Part shown: one piece after another, positions 1-7,896 of the stretch | How the letters are laid out: every line of letters starts with the position of its first letter | How positions within the stretch are numbered: position 1 is the stretch's first letter | Assembly: GCA_016765135.1 (NCBI GenBank) | Contig: JAESQN010000032.1 | Location: 1 to 54,409, forward strand | Direction: 5' to 3' | DNA from: Robiginitomaculum sp. | GTDB taxonomy: Bacteria; Pseudomonadota; Alphaproteobacteria; Caulobacterales; Maricaulaceae | Length of the DNA stretch: 54,409 nt | The notes under the pieces: generated by a model | The model's database searches: none | Told to the model about the DNA's origin: nothing | What the model saw: the letters and a program-made list of their open reading frames with translations, nothing else | Translations under genes and position numbers: made by a program

Positions 1-2
1 AT

Positions 3-95
3 GAACCTACCGCCGAAGAGATAGCGGCTAAACTTGATCTGCCCAGTGCTGATGTCCTTGAAATCCCGACTGGATACCCGCCTGCGCGGGTATGA
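3..95 (+). pseudogene. Truncated sigma-70 (RpoD-like) region 3 fragment
   Basis: The frame starting at base 3, open to the left window edge, reads EPTAEEIAAKLDLPSADVL. This matches the pattern of the sigma-70 region 3 helix (typically EPTPEEIA.K...P...V). After about codon 19 the match stops and the frame runs through a REP-like hairpin to a TGA at 93. A true RpoD would continue with regions 3.2 and 4. This is therefore either a truncated duplicate or a gene cut by the repeat. The call rests on one short motif; another helix-turn-helix protein is possible. Confidence 0.35.
69..95. repeat. REP-like hairpin, CTGGATNCCCGC type
   Basis: ATACCCGC (74-81), a 4-base loop and GCGGGTAT (86-93) form a perfect 8 bp stem, preceded by GACTGG and followed by GA. 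The same pattern, with ATTCCCGC/GCGGGAAT, recurs at 52263-52290. Both lie between genes, or between a gene and a relic, as expected for a dispersed REP-type sequence. Confidence 0.6.
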
Positions 96-258
96 GCGGA
101 ATATAAGGGTGCAATATGCGGCGCAAATTTCAAAAACTGCACACTGATGAGGTATTCAAATGCCCCAATTTCGTTCATGCGATACCCCTGCCTCCTACCA
201 TAAAGCGACTCGACTTAAGAGGGAAAATCAATAATACTGGAGTAGATATAAAAAGGCT

Positions 259-1296
259 ATGGAAATGGAAAGAGAACCACTGATCAAATTTTCATTTGAG
301 GGCAGTCTTGCTGACAGGAACTTAATGGATTTTTATGAAGCATCACGTTTTCATTATGGAGCAGCCCGCCTTTTATATACTGTCAATTATCTGTCTGAAC
401 ATGGAAAAATCCCTAAAAGAATTACGAAAAAAATTTACAATCAAGCATTTGTTATACACCCTCCAAAGAAAGGTAGTTGGGAACTATTTGTTTTAGGATA
501 TATCGGCTTAAAAGTATCGGACCAAGTAATAAAGAGGGGAACAGATTACATTTTAAACAACCTATTTCCCCTTAAAAAAAAACTGGATGAAACAGCTACT
601 TTAATAAAACGACAAGGTCATTTATCCGAAAATGCACAAAATTTAGTAAATAAAATCCAAGGTTCAAAAAAAGAAAACCAGCTCGAGATAAAGGATGAAG
701 CGGTCGCTTTCATTAATCAACAAATCATTGACACAAAACTTGAAGATGATTTTCGTGACTTGGTTATTGGATTGAACCAGGCTGCTAAACGTTTCAAATC
801 AGCAGGCATTTATGAAGCTGAGTGCTTACCCAAAAAATTGTCGTTGGAACAACAATATACCTTAATTGATAAAACGAGGGTTATGTTTAAAGAAATTGGG
901 TACCCTTTAAATAAATCTGCAGATTCCGTTAGTTTAATACATACTAATGACAATAAAGAAAAAGTGACTAATACTATATTTCTTAGCGATATTGACGCGT
1001 TATCTGAAAACGAAATGGAAGAAACAATAACTGTAATCACGGCTAGGATAAAAAGTTTTGATAAAGAAACAGGTTGGTTGAAAATCAGGGTAAAAGGTGA
1101 CACAGATGCAAAGGGTATGCTCTTAAAACGCTCTAACAGAAAAGGTAACATCGCAGAAGTACTTGAGGCGATGAAGAATGAAGTCGTGATTTTTTCTGTT
1201 TACCGTGTAATAACACCAGTTGGCTCTACGAAATACTATGTTTTCAATGAATACCTTGGTACACCAGAAACGAAAATTTTCCCTACTTCGCAATAG
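259..1296 (+). CDS. Orphan AT-rich protein of unknown function (345 aa)
   Basis: No function can be assigned. The protein appears to have an N-terminal alpha/beta part (about 1-130, with F.G.LADRNLMDFYEA and PPKKGSWEL motifs), a charged lysine-rich middle, and a C-terminal beta-strand-rich segment from about 235 (ITARIKSFDKETGWLKIRV). No signal peptide or membrane segment is seen. It loosely recalls two-domain DUF7946/DUF7947-type proteins of mobile regions; that is memory of a pattern and has not been checked. The gene is visibly AT-rich, with many AAA/ATT/TTA codons unlike all its neighbours, which suggests recent transfer. Start: ATG at 259 has AAGG only 2 bases upstream, so the in-frame ATG at 265 (spacing 8) may be the true start. 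It converges on the fba operon. Confidence 0.75.
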   Translation: MEMEREPLIKFSFEGSLADRNLMDFYEASRFHYGAARLLYTVNYLSEHGKIPKRITKKIYNQAFVIHPPKKGSWELFVLGYIGLKVSDQVIKRGTDYILNNLFPLKKKLDETATLIKRQGHLSENAQNLVNKIQGSKKENQLEIKDEAVAFINQQIIDTKLEDDFRDLVIGLNQAAKRFKSAGIYEAECLPKKLSLEQQYTLIDKTRVMFKEIGYPLNKSADSVSLIHTNDNKEKVTNTIFLSDIDALSENEMEETITVITARIKSFDKETGWLKIRVKGDTDAKGMLLKRSNRKGNIAEVLEAMKNEVVIFSVYRVITPVGSTKYYVFNEYLGTPETKIFPTSQ

Positions 1297-1321
1297 AATC
1301 GAATCCGGACGCAACTCGCAC

Positions 1322-2386
1322 TTAACCAATCATCGGATCCAAACTGCCGCTTGCGTATCTTTTGGCCATGTCTGGCATTGGGATTTCTTTGATTTTTGAG
1401 GCGTTTCCGGCGGTGCCGAAACGTTCATAGCGGTCTATGCACAGCTCTTTCATGGCCGTGATTGACGGGGCTAGAAATTTTCTGGGATCAAATTGTTTGG
1501 TGTCTTGGCACAGCACTTTGCGGATTTGTCCGGTGATAGCCAGGCGACAATCCGTGTCTATGTTGACTTTGCGCACACCAAATTTGATACCTTTGGTGAT
1601 CTCCTCAATGGGGACGCCGTAGGTTTGTGGTAGCCCGCCGCCGTATTCGTTGAAAATATCTTGCAATTCTTGGGGCACGGAAGATGAGCCGTGCATGACC
1701 AAATGGGTGTTTGGGATGCGCTTGTTAATGGCTTCTACCCTGTCCATGGCCAGAATATCGCCCGTGGGTTTTTTGGAAAACTTATAGGCTCCGTGGCTGG
1801 TACCCATGGCAATAGCAAGGGCGTCCACCTTGGTGGTTTTTACAAATTCCGCAGCTTCGTCCGGGTCGGTGAGCAACATGTCTTTGGAAAGCGCACCCTC
1901 AAAACCGTGCCCGTCTTCCGCCTCGCCCATACCGGTTTCCAGCGAACCGAGACAGCCCAATTCGCCCTCTACGGATGCGCCGACATCATGGGCCACATCA
2001 GTGACATATTTGGTGATGTTTTCGTTATATTCATAGCTCGCGGGGGTTTTGGCATCAGCTTCCAGAGAGCCGTCCATCATCACCGAGGTAAACCCGGCCT
2101 GGAGAGCGGAAAAACATGTGGCGCCGCTATTGCCGTGATCCTGGTGCAGGCAGATCGGGATATTAGGATACATTTCTTCCGCCGCTTCGACCATTTTAAC
2201 CAGCATAATATCGCCCGCATAGGCCCGTGCGCCCCGCGAGGCTTGCAGGATAACCGGGCTATCGGTTTTTTTGGCCGCTTCCATAATGGCCAAGACCTGC
2301 TCCATATTATTGATGTTAAATGCCGGAACGCCGTAGCTATATTCCGCCGCATGGTCGAGTAGTTGTCTAAGGGTAATCCGCGCCAT
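1322..2386 (-). CDS. fba: Class II fructose-bisphosphate aldolase (CbbA type)
   Basis: This cytoplasmic zinc aldolase interconverts fructose 1,6-bisphosphate with DHAP plus glyceraldehyde 3-phosphate. At 354 aa it is full length. The N-terminus ([21 protein letters not shown]) and the metal-site motif HQDHGNS (81-87) are class II hallmarks. VEGELGCLG and a later HGSSSVP carry further phosphate and metal ligands. It is the last gene of the fbp-tkt-fba operon: its ATG directly follows the tkt TAA, and an AGGAGG Shine-Dalgarno lies inside the final tkt codons, which implies translational coupling. The same trio occurs in Calvin-cycle cbb operons, but no RuBisCO or phosphoribulokinase gene is present here, so gluconeogenesis and the non-oxidative pentose phosphate pathway are the safer roles. 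Confidence 0.95.
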   Translation of the reverse strand: MARITLRQLLDHAAEYSYGVPAFNINNMEQVLAIMEAAKKTDSPVILQASRGARAYAGDIMLVKMVEAAEEMYPNIPICLHQDHGNSGATCFSALQAGFTSVMMDGSLEADAKTPASYEYNENITKYVTDVAHDVGASVEGELGCLGSLETGMGEAEDGHGFEGALSKDMLLTDPDEAAEFVKTTKVDALAIAMGTSHGAYKFSKKPTGDILAMDRVEAINKRIPNTHLVMHGSSSVPQELQDIFNEYGGGLPQTYGVPIEEITKGIKFGVRKVNIDTDCRLAITGQIRKVLCQDTKQFDPRKFLAPSITAMKELCIDRYERFGTAGNASKIKEIPMPDMAKRYASGSLDPMIG

Positions 2387-4384
2387 TTACGCCTCCTTCA
2401 TAGCTAAAATTTGTCTGGCCTTAGCACAGATTGCTTTTGTAGTAATACCAAAATGTTCAAATAATTCAGGCGCAGGTGCCGAAGCCCCAAACCCGTTCAT
2501 GCCAACGAAATGATCAGAACTTCCGGTGTATTTCGACCAGCCTTGCTCTATGGCCGCTTCAATAGCCAGACGCGGGGCGGCACCCAAAACACCGTCTCGG
2601 TACTCAGGCGTCTGCTCGTCGAACATTTCCCAGCACGGAACAGAAACCACGGCGGCATTGATGCCGTCCGCCGCCAGTGCTTCGGCTGCTTCTACGGCTA
2701 AATGTACTTCCGAACCTGTAGCTAGCAAGGTAATATCGCGTACGGATTTGGTTTCGCGCAACACATAGCCACCTTTGCCAACCAAGTTTTCGTCATTACG
2801 CTCTGTGCGCAGTGTTGGCAAACCTTGCCGGGTCAGTGATAGAGATGTCGGTGTGTTGGTAGCTGCCATAGCACATTCCCAGGCCTCCGCCGTTTCTACC
2901 GCATCGCACGGACGGATGACATAATGATTTGGCAAAGCCCGTAATGTTGCCAACGTCTCGACCGGTTGGTGGGTCGGGCCGTCTTCGCCCAGACCGATAC
3001 TGTCATGGGTCAGCACATAAATCACCCTAAGCCCCATCAAGGACGACAGTCGCATGGCCCCGAGCATATACCCGGCGAACACCATGAATGTACCGCCGTA
3101 AGGCACGAAACCACCGTGCAGGGCCAACCCGTTCATAATCGCCGCCATGGCATGTTCGCGCACGCCGTAATAGATATAACGCCCTGAGAAATCCCCGGCT
3201 GATACTATGCCCATACCGTCGGTAAGTGTGTTGTTGGATCCAGTTAAGTCGGCAGAACCACCAACCGTGTTTGGGCAAAGCGTGTTGACAACCTCCAAAG
3301 CATTTTGCGAGGATTTTCGGGTTGCCAATTTTGGCGCGGCTTTGTTGAGGTCTGCTTTGAACGCGTTGATGCGGGTGCGGAAAGCTTCGTCTACGCCCGC
3401 ACATTCACCAGCCTCAAATTCCTCCGCACGCCCCGATTGTTTCAACCGTTCTTCCCAATCCAGGCGGTCTGCTAATCCGCGCCCACCCGCTTCGCGCCAC
3501 GCGGACAATATATGCTCCGGTATTTCAAAGGCAGGGGCCGACCATCCGAGGGCTTCTCGCGTGGCCGCGATTTCTTCTGCACCCAAAGGTGCGCCGTGGA
3601 CTTTGTTGGTGCCCGATTTGTTGGGTGCGCCTTTACCAATGACGGTTTTAAGGGCAATGAATGAGGGTTTATCGCTGGCTTTGGCGGCAATATAGGCGGC
3701 GTCGATAGCCTGCGCATCATGCCCGTCCACTGCCTGTACATGCCAGCCGGACGCCTTGAAACGGGCTAATTGGTCGGTGGATGTGGATAAATCCGTAGCC
3801 CCGTCAATGGTGATAGCATTATCGTCCCACAACAAGATCAAACGGCCAAGCTTCATATTGCCAGCAAAGTCTATGGCCTCGTGGCTAAGGCCTTCCATCA
3901 AACAACCATCGCCCGCCATCACCCAGGTATAATGCGCGGCCAAATCGTCGCCGTAACGAGCATTTTGCATACGCTCGGCCAGTGCCATACCGACCGCCGT
4001 GGCAATGCCTTGACCCAGCGGCCCGGTCGTGGTCTCGACGCCCTGCACATGCCCATATTCCGGATGCCCGGCGGTTATGGCGCCAAATTGGCGGAAGTTT
4101 TTGATCTGCTCTATGGTCATGTCTTCGTAACCGACCAAATAATGTAGGGCGTATTGCAGCATGGACGCATGTCCGGCCGATAACACGAAACGGTCGCGGT
4201 CGGCCCAGTCCGGTGCGCCCGGATCGATTTTCAAATGCTTGGTAAACAGCACGGTCGCCGCATCGGCCAGGCCCATAGGCGCGCCGGGATGCCCGGAATT
4301 TGCGGCCTGGATTGCGTCCATTGCCAAAAACCGTATGGCATTAGCCATTTCCGCGTGATTTGGGTTGTCATGTGTAGTGCTCAT
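2387..4384 (-). CDS. tkt: Transketolase
   Basis: This thiamine-diphosphate enzyme transfers two-carbon ketol units between sugar phosphates in the pentose phosphate pathway. Its 665 aa is the usual family length. Visible motifs are the SGHPGAPMG substrate loop (30-38), the TPP/Mg motif GDGCLMEG (158-165) with the metal Asn at 189, and a pyrimidine-domain stretch YYGVREHAMAAIMNG that carries the catalytic Glu. It is the middle gene of the operon: its ATG lies 2 bases after the fbp stop, with AGGA overlapping the end of fbp. Nothing looks broken, so it should be a normal housekeeping enzyme co-expressed with FBPase and aldolase. Confidence 0.96.
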   Translation of the reverse strand: MSTTHDNPNHAEMANAIRFLAMDAIQAANSGHPGAPMGLADAATVLFTKHLKIDPGAPDWADRDRFVLSAGHASMLQYALHYLVGYEDMTIEQIKNFRQFGAITAGHPEYGHVQGVETTTGPLGQGIATAVGMALAERMQNARYGDDLAAHYTWVMAGDGCLMEGLSHEAIDFAGNMKLGRLILLWDDNAITIDGATDLSTSTDQLARFKASGWHVQAVDGHDAQAIDAAYIAAKASDKPSFIALKTVIGKGAPNKSGTNKVHGAPLGAEEIAATREALGWSAPAFEIPEHILSAWREAGGRGLADRLDWEERLKQSGRAEEFEAGECAGVDEAFRTRINAFKADLNKAAPKLATRKSSQNALEVVNTLCPNTVGGSADLTGSNNTLTDGMGIVSAGDFSGRYIYYGVREHAMAAIMNGLALHGGFVPYGGTFMVFAGYMLGAMRLSSLMGLRVIYVLTHDSIGLGEDGPTHQPVETLATLRALPNHYVIRPCDAVETAEAWECAMAATNTPTSLSLTRQGLPTLRTERNDENLVGKGGYVLRETKSVRDITLLATGSEVHLAVEAAEALAADGINAAVVSVPCWEMFDEQTPEYRDGVLGAAPRLAIEAAIEQGWSKYTGSSDHFVGMNGFGASAPAPELFEHFGITTKAICAKARQILAMKEA

Positions 4385-4386
4385 AA

Positions 4387-5367
4387 TTAGTCCTGTTTTT
4401 TGTGGTAATCTGTGAGTGTTTGTACTGGTTCGTTTGAGCCAAACACCAAGGGTACGCGCTGATGTAAAGTTTCGAGTTTTATATCGAGAATACGCCGTCC
4501 ACCGTCCGTCGCCATGCCGCCCGCTTGTTCAATAACGAATGCGACCGGAGCTGCCTCATAGAGCAAACGCAAACGCCCGTCTTTATAGCCCGCCCGGTCA
4601 TCACCCGGATACATGAACATGCCGCCGCGTGATAATATCCTGCCCGCATCCGCCACCAGAGAGCCAACCCAGCGCATATTGTATTTTGCGCCCAAAGGCC
4701 CGCTAGCACCGAGCAAGCAGTCTTCTATATAATTTCGCACCGGCGCATCCCAGTGGTGATGGTTGGAGGCATTGATTGCGTATTCCGTTGACGCGGGTTC
4801 TATTTTCATATTGGTAATCGCCAATGTGAAAACGCCTGTGTCCGGGTCAAGTACATAGGTATCCGTACCTGCACCTGCGGTAATAACCAGGGTAGTTTGC
4901 GGGCCGTAAACAAAAAACCCGGCGCAGATTTGTTCGGAGCCGGGGCGAAAGAAACTGGAGACAGCATCGCCTTTGGCAATAAAGATAGAAAAGATCGTAC
5001 CAATGGAAACATTGGTATCAATATTGGATGAGCCGTCGAGGGGGTCGGACGCCACCGCCAGTAGTTTGCTCTTGTCCATCGTGACAATACTGTCTTGCTC
5101 CTCGGAAGCATAATAAGCCACCGGAGCCGCCTCCAAAGCCGCTGTTATAATTTCGTCGCTACGTACATCCAGAGCTTTTTGCGCATCTCCGTCTGTGTTG
5201 GCCGCGCCCGTTTCTGCGCCCAAGCCGTGTTCCAAGGGGCCACGGGCACAAATCCGCGAAATTTGCTTGCAAGCTATGGCCAAAGCTTCCACGGTTTCGC
5301 ACACGGCGGCGTGCACCGCAGTGTCCTTTATGTTCTTCGCAAAGGCAGAAGAAAATTTGATTGCCAT
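4387..5367 (-). CDS. fbp: Class I fructose-1,6-bisphosphatase
   Basis: This enzyme hydrolyses fructose 1,6-bisphosphate to fructose 6-phosphate, the committed gluconeogenic step. The 326 aa protein has the class I (inositol-phosphatase fold) metal motif SDPLDGSSNID (107-117), the upstream ASEE metal ligands (87-90) and the late MYPGDDRAGYKDGRLRLLYE substrate segment. It is the first gene of the fbp-tkt-fba operon and is divergent from ppk2 across about 250 bp, which should hold both promoters. Coupling FBPase with transketolase and aldolase points to flux from triose phosphates to pentoses. A Calvin-cycle role is only suggested by the gene order. Confidence 0.95.
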   Translation of the reverse strand: MAIKFSSAFAKNIKDTAVHAAVCETVEALAIACKQISRICARGPLEHGLGAETGAANTDGDAQKALDVRSDEIITAALEAAPVAYYASEEQDSIVTMDKSKLLAVASDPLDGSSNIDTNVSIGTIFSIFIAKGDAVSSFFRPGSEQICAGFFVYGPQTTLVITAGAGTDTYVLDPDTGVFTLAITNMKIEPASTEYAINASNHHHWDAPVRNYIEDCLLGASGPLGAKYNMRWVGSLVADAGRILSRGGMFMYPGDDRAGYKDGRLRLLYEAAPVAFVIEQAGGMATDGGRRILDIKLETLHQRVPLVFGSNEPVQTLTDYHKKQD

Positions 5368-5481
5368 ATACGTCTACCTTTAGGATCAAAATTTGGGTTG
5401 ATTCGCGGACGACTATAACACCGTCTGGCAAATAGTAACCACTACCATTCTTCGTAAACTGCTATATATAGTTATTCCGTT

Positions 5482-5519
5482 TGTTTTACATTGACCAGAC
5501 TGTTTTACATTGAATTATG
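5482..5519 (+). promoter_or_regulatory. Candidate ppk2 promoter with tandem 13 bp repeat
   Basis: The 13-mer TGTTTTACATTGA occurs at 5482-5494 and again at 5501-5513, about two helical turns (19 bp) apart. TTGACC (5491-5496), a 17 bp spacer and ATTATG (5514-5519) make a plausible sigma-70 -35/-10 pair reading toward ppk2. The repeat spacing would suit a dimeric regulator bound on one face. This is inference from sequence only. Confidence 0.35.
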
Positions 5520-5617
5520 CGGACAAAAACTATAGACTGTGATGTTAGTGATATTGTGCGGCTTCATTGATCCGTCAATCAAAACAGCTAAGGGAAAGCC
5601 AAAGGAAAGGATGCGAC

Positions 5618-6550
5618 ATGGACAAAACATTTGAAAAAACCCAACGGTCTGAAACGCCTATCATCCTCAACCCGCTCACGAAAGACGGGGCCGTCAAATC
5701 ACCCAGCACCGCTATTCGAGAGGCTTATGAGTACGGCGAATATCCGTATGCGGAGCGGGTCAAAACCAAAGAATATGAAAAGCGTAAACGCGAATTACAA
5801 ATCGAACTGCTCAAGGTACAAAAATGGGTGGAAGATACTGGTCAGAAAATCATCTTGTTGTTTGAAGGCCGCGACGCCGCCGGGAAGGGCGGGACGATCA
5901 AACGCTTTATGGAGCATCTCAACCCACGTAAAGCCCGCGTTGTCGCCCTGAACAAACCCACAGACATTGAACGTAATCAATGGTATTTCCAACGCTATGT
6001 CAATAATTTACCCACGGCGGGGGAAATGGTGTTTTTTGACAGATCATGGTATAACCGGGCCGGGGTTGAGCGCGTGATGGGGTTTTGTGAGCCCAGTGAA
6101 TATCTGGAATTTATGCGCCAAACCCCGGAGTTTGAGCGCATGTTGGTGCGTTCGGGTGTGCACATCTTCAAATTTTGGTTCTCAGTAACCCAAAACGAGC
6201 AGCTGAGGCGGTTTAAATCCCGCGAGCAGGATCCGCTCAAACAATGGAAGTTGTCTCCCATTGATAAGGCCTCACTAGATAAATGGGATGATTATACCGA
6301 AGCCAAAGAAGCCATGTTTTTCTATACTGACACGGCGGATGCACCGTGGACAATCGTCAAGTCCAACGACAAAAAACGCGCCCGGCTGGAGACCATGCAA
6401 TATGTGTTGGATCAGCTTCCGTATCCGGACAAAAACGATAATGTTGTCAAAGGCGCTGACCCGCTGATCGTCAAAGGCACAAAACATATCATCAACCGGG
6501 CTGATCATATCCTGGACGCAAGTATGCACCCGGATATGCGCAAAAGTTAG
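5618..6550 (+). CDS. ppk2: Polyphosphate kinase 2 (PPK2 family)
   Basis: This enzyme transfers phosphate between inorganic polyphosphate and nucleoside di- or monophosphates in the cytoplasm. Walker A FEGRDAAGKGG lies at 82-92, followed by a lid-region segment (HLNPRKARVVALNKPT) and Walker B FFDRSWYNRAGVERV, all diagnostic of PPK2. The ORF is open 17 codons further upstream, but the ATG at 5618 has a strong AAGGAAAGGA Shine-Dalgarno, giving 310 aa, typical for a single-domain PPK2. The protein ends before a strong bidirectional terminator. Subclass (ADP- or AMP-preferring) cannot be decided by eye. It stands alone, divergent from the fbp operon. Confidence 0.94.
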   Translation: MDKTFEKTQRSETPIILNPLTKDGAVKSPSTAIREAYEYGEYPYAERVKTKEYEKRKRELQIELLKVQKWVEDTGQKIILLFEGRDAAGKGGTIKRFMEHLNPRKARVVALNKPTDIERNQWYFQRYVNNLPTAGEMVFFDRSWYNRAGVERVMGFCEPSEYLEFMRQTPEFERMLVRSGVHIFKFWFSVTQNEQLRRFKSREQDPLKQWKLSPIDKASLDKWDDYTEAKEAMFFYTDTADAPWTIVKSNDKKRARLETMQYVLDQLPYPDKNDNVVKGADPLIVKGTKHIINRADHILDASMHPDMRKS

Positions 6551-6640
6551 CCGGGTAACCCAAACAAATCCCTAAACCCCCAAGCCGGGCATGAGGAATG
6601 ATTTCGATTGCGCTTTTTTACATTGCCTAATTAACCCAAT

Positions 6641-6666
6641 AAAAAACCCGCCATAAGGCGGGTTTT
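6641..6666. terminator. Bidirectional rho-independent terminator
   Basis: AAAAAACCCGCC, a 4-base loop and GGCGGGTTTT form a GC-rich stem flanked by A and T runs on either side. It lies between the converging ppk2 and DUF805 genes and can terminate both. Confidence 0.85.
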
Positions 6667-6687
6667 CAGATTAAAATAGCACTGGCC

Positions 6688-7155
6688 TTATTCCTCGCCC
6701 ACGTCTTTGGGAATAGTTTTATCGCCAATATATAATATGATCAGGCTAACGATAGCCCCGACAATCATCGACGGAATTTGTATGGATCGAGCGATAGCTT
6801 CTGTCTTGGCGGTCATCTCGTCCTTGCCCATACCCTCACTGGCGGCTTCCATACTAAGTTTCATTATTTCACCGCCGCCAACTATTAGAAATGCAATAAT
6901 AGCCAAAACAACATATATCAGTAAATACACCAAAAACATCCAGCCGCTTTTGCCGCCATCACGCAAACGTTTAATCCAGATTACTGCCCAAGGATAAAGG
7001 AGAAGAAATTGTAAATACCCAAGTGGGTCTGACATCTGAGGCATAAGATATGCCACCACGCCCAAGAGCGCAGCAATTGCAACTAAAATAAAACCCGCCC
7101 GCATAAATTCGGCCGACCCAATACTTCCATTTGGTGAAAATAGTAAACTTCCCAT
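6688..7155 (-). CDS. DUF805 family inner-membrane protein
   Basis: This is a small membrane protein of unknown function. It opens with LLFSPNGSIGSAEFMRAG, the DUF805 signature for the segment before the first helix, and carries the conserved loop KRLRDGGKSGW. Four hydrophobic segments are visible, with a polar, Met/Glu-rich loop (about 100-125) before the last. The chosen ATG at 7155 has AGGGAGA 6-8 bases upstream; the longer frame from 7212 adds an implausible N-terminus. It is followed tail-to-tail by the terminator shared with ppk2. A paralogue lies just upstream on the same strand. Confidence 0.85.
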   Translation of the reverse strand: MGSLLFSPNGSIGSAEFMRAGFILVAIAALLGVVAYLMPQMSDPLGYLQFLLLYPWAVIWIKRLRDGGKSGWMFLVYLLIYVVLAIIAFLIVGGGEIMKLSMEAASEGMGKDEMTAKTEAIARSIQIPSMIVGAIVSLIILYIGDKTIPKDVGEE

Positions 7156-7258
7156 AGTGTTCTCCCTGTTATGTTTATACCATATAAGACGATAAAATAA
7201 TTGATTCTGCAAGACAAAAACCAGAAATTATTGCCCAAACTTTCTTGAGCTGTTGGCC

Positions 7259-7759
7259 TTAGCCGTAGCGGTTTTTATCGGCTTGCCCTGGTGCCAGCGC
7301 CAACCATAGAGTGAATAATGCTGGCAATCCGGCCATGATCCAGTTGGCTGTTGGCAAGCCTTTGGCTAGTTTGTCCTGATAGGTTTGCAAAACTTTTTGC
7401 ATAGCCTCTTCATTGCCCGCATATTCAGGGTTGGCCATAACGGTATCGAAATACTCAATGCCGCCAAAGTTTAAAATCAACACAAGAAACACAATAGCCA
7501 TCAAGGCAAACAGGCCAATCAATGGCCAGAACGAGCGCCCCAGGTCATGCAGACGTTTGCCGTACACGGCCATGATGATATGTAAATTGAGGAAAAACAG
7601 GCCAAATTGCAAAAAGAACTTAGGCAGGCCATTGTCCATATAAACAAACAAATATTTTTGTGCCATCACAAACACTATGAACACGGCAACCGCAATGATA
7701 AATGGGCGGCGAGGTATCCGACCGCTTGGAGATAAAAACAATTTGGCCATACTATTCAT
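7259..7759 (-). CDS. DUF805 family inner-membrane protein (paralogue)
   Basis: This second DUF805 protein has 166 aa from the ATG at 7759, which follows GGAAAG with 8-base spacing. LFLSPSGRIPRRPF and KRLHDLGRSFW are the family motifs, and four hydrophobic segments are present. Its middle loop carries a YFDTVMANPEYAGNEEAMQKV stretch that differs from the neighbour, so the pair has diverged in the extramembrane loop while keeping the membrane core. Function is unknown. The roughly 100 bp gap to the downstream copy makes co-transcription likely. The gene is divergent from the GH5 lipoprotein gene. Confidence 0.85.
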   Translation of the reverse strand: MNSMAKLFLSPSGRIPRRPFIIAVAVFIVFVMAQKYLFVYMDNGLPKFFLQFGLFFLNLHIIMAVYGKRLHDLGRSFWPLIGLFALMAIVFLVLILNFGGIEYFDTVMANPEYAGNEEAMQKVLQTYQDKLAKGLPTANWIMAGLPALFTLWLALAPGQADKNRYG

Positions 7760-7896
7760 AATATTTGCTTTCCAAAACCGGGCTAGTGCGAAGCCTGCCA
7801 TCGTGGTTTAAAAAACTCGGACAAGTTTGGCAAGCCTTAACCCTGTATTCAAACACATGTGCTACCAAAGTGACAAGTTTTGAATGTGGAACCGCT

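Noticed and set aside
115-282. 55-codon frame (MRRKFQKLHTDEVF...) before the AT-rich orphan
   Set aside because: It overlaps the start of the 345 aa gene, has no clear ribosome site and matches nothing I know.
1691-2362. 223 aa plus-strand frame opposite the aldolase gene
   Set aside because: It is a full antisense shadow of fba; no ribosome site and no recognisable domain.
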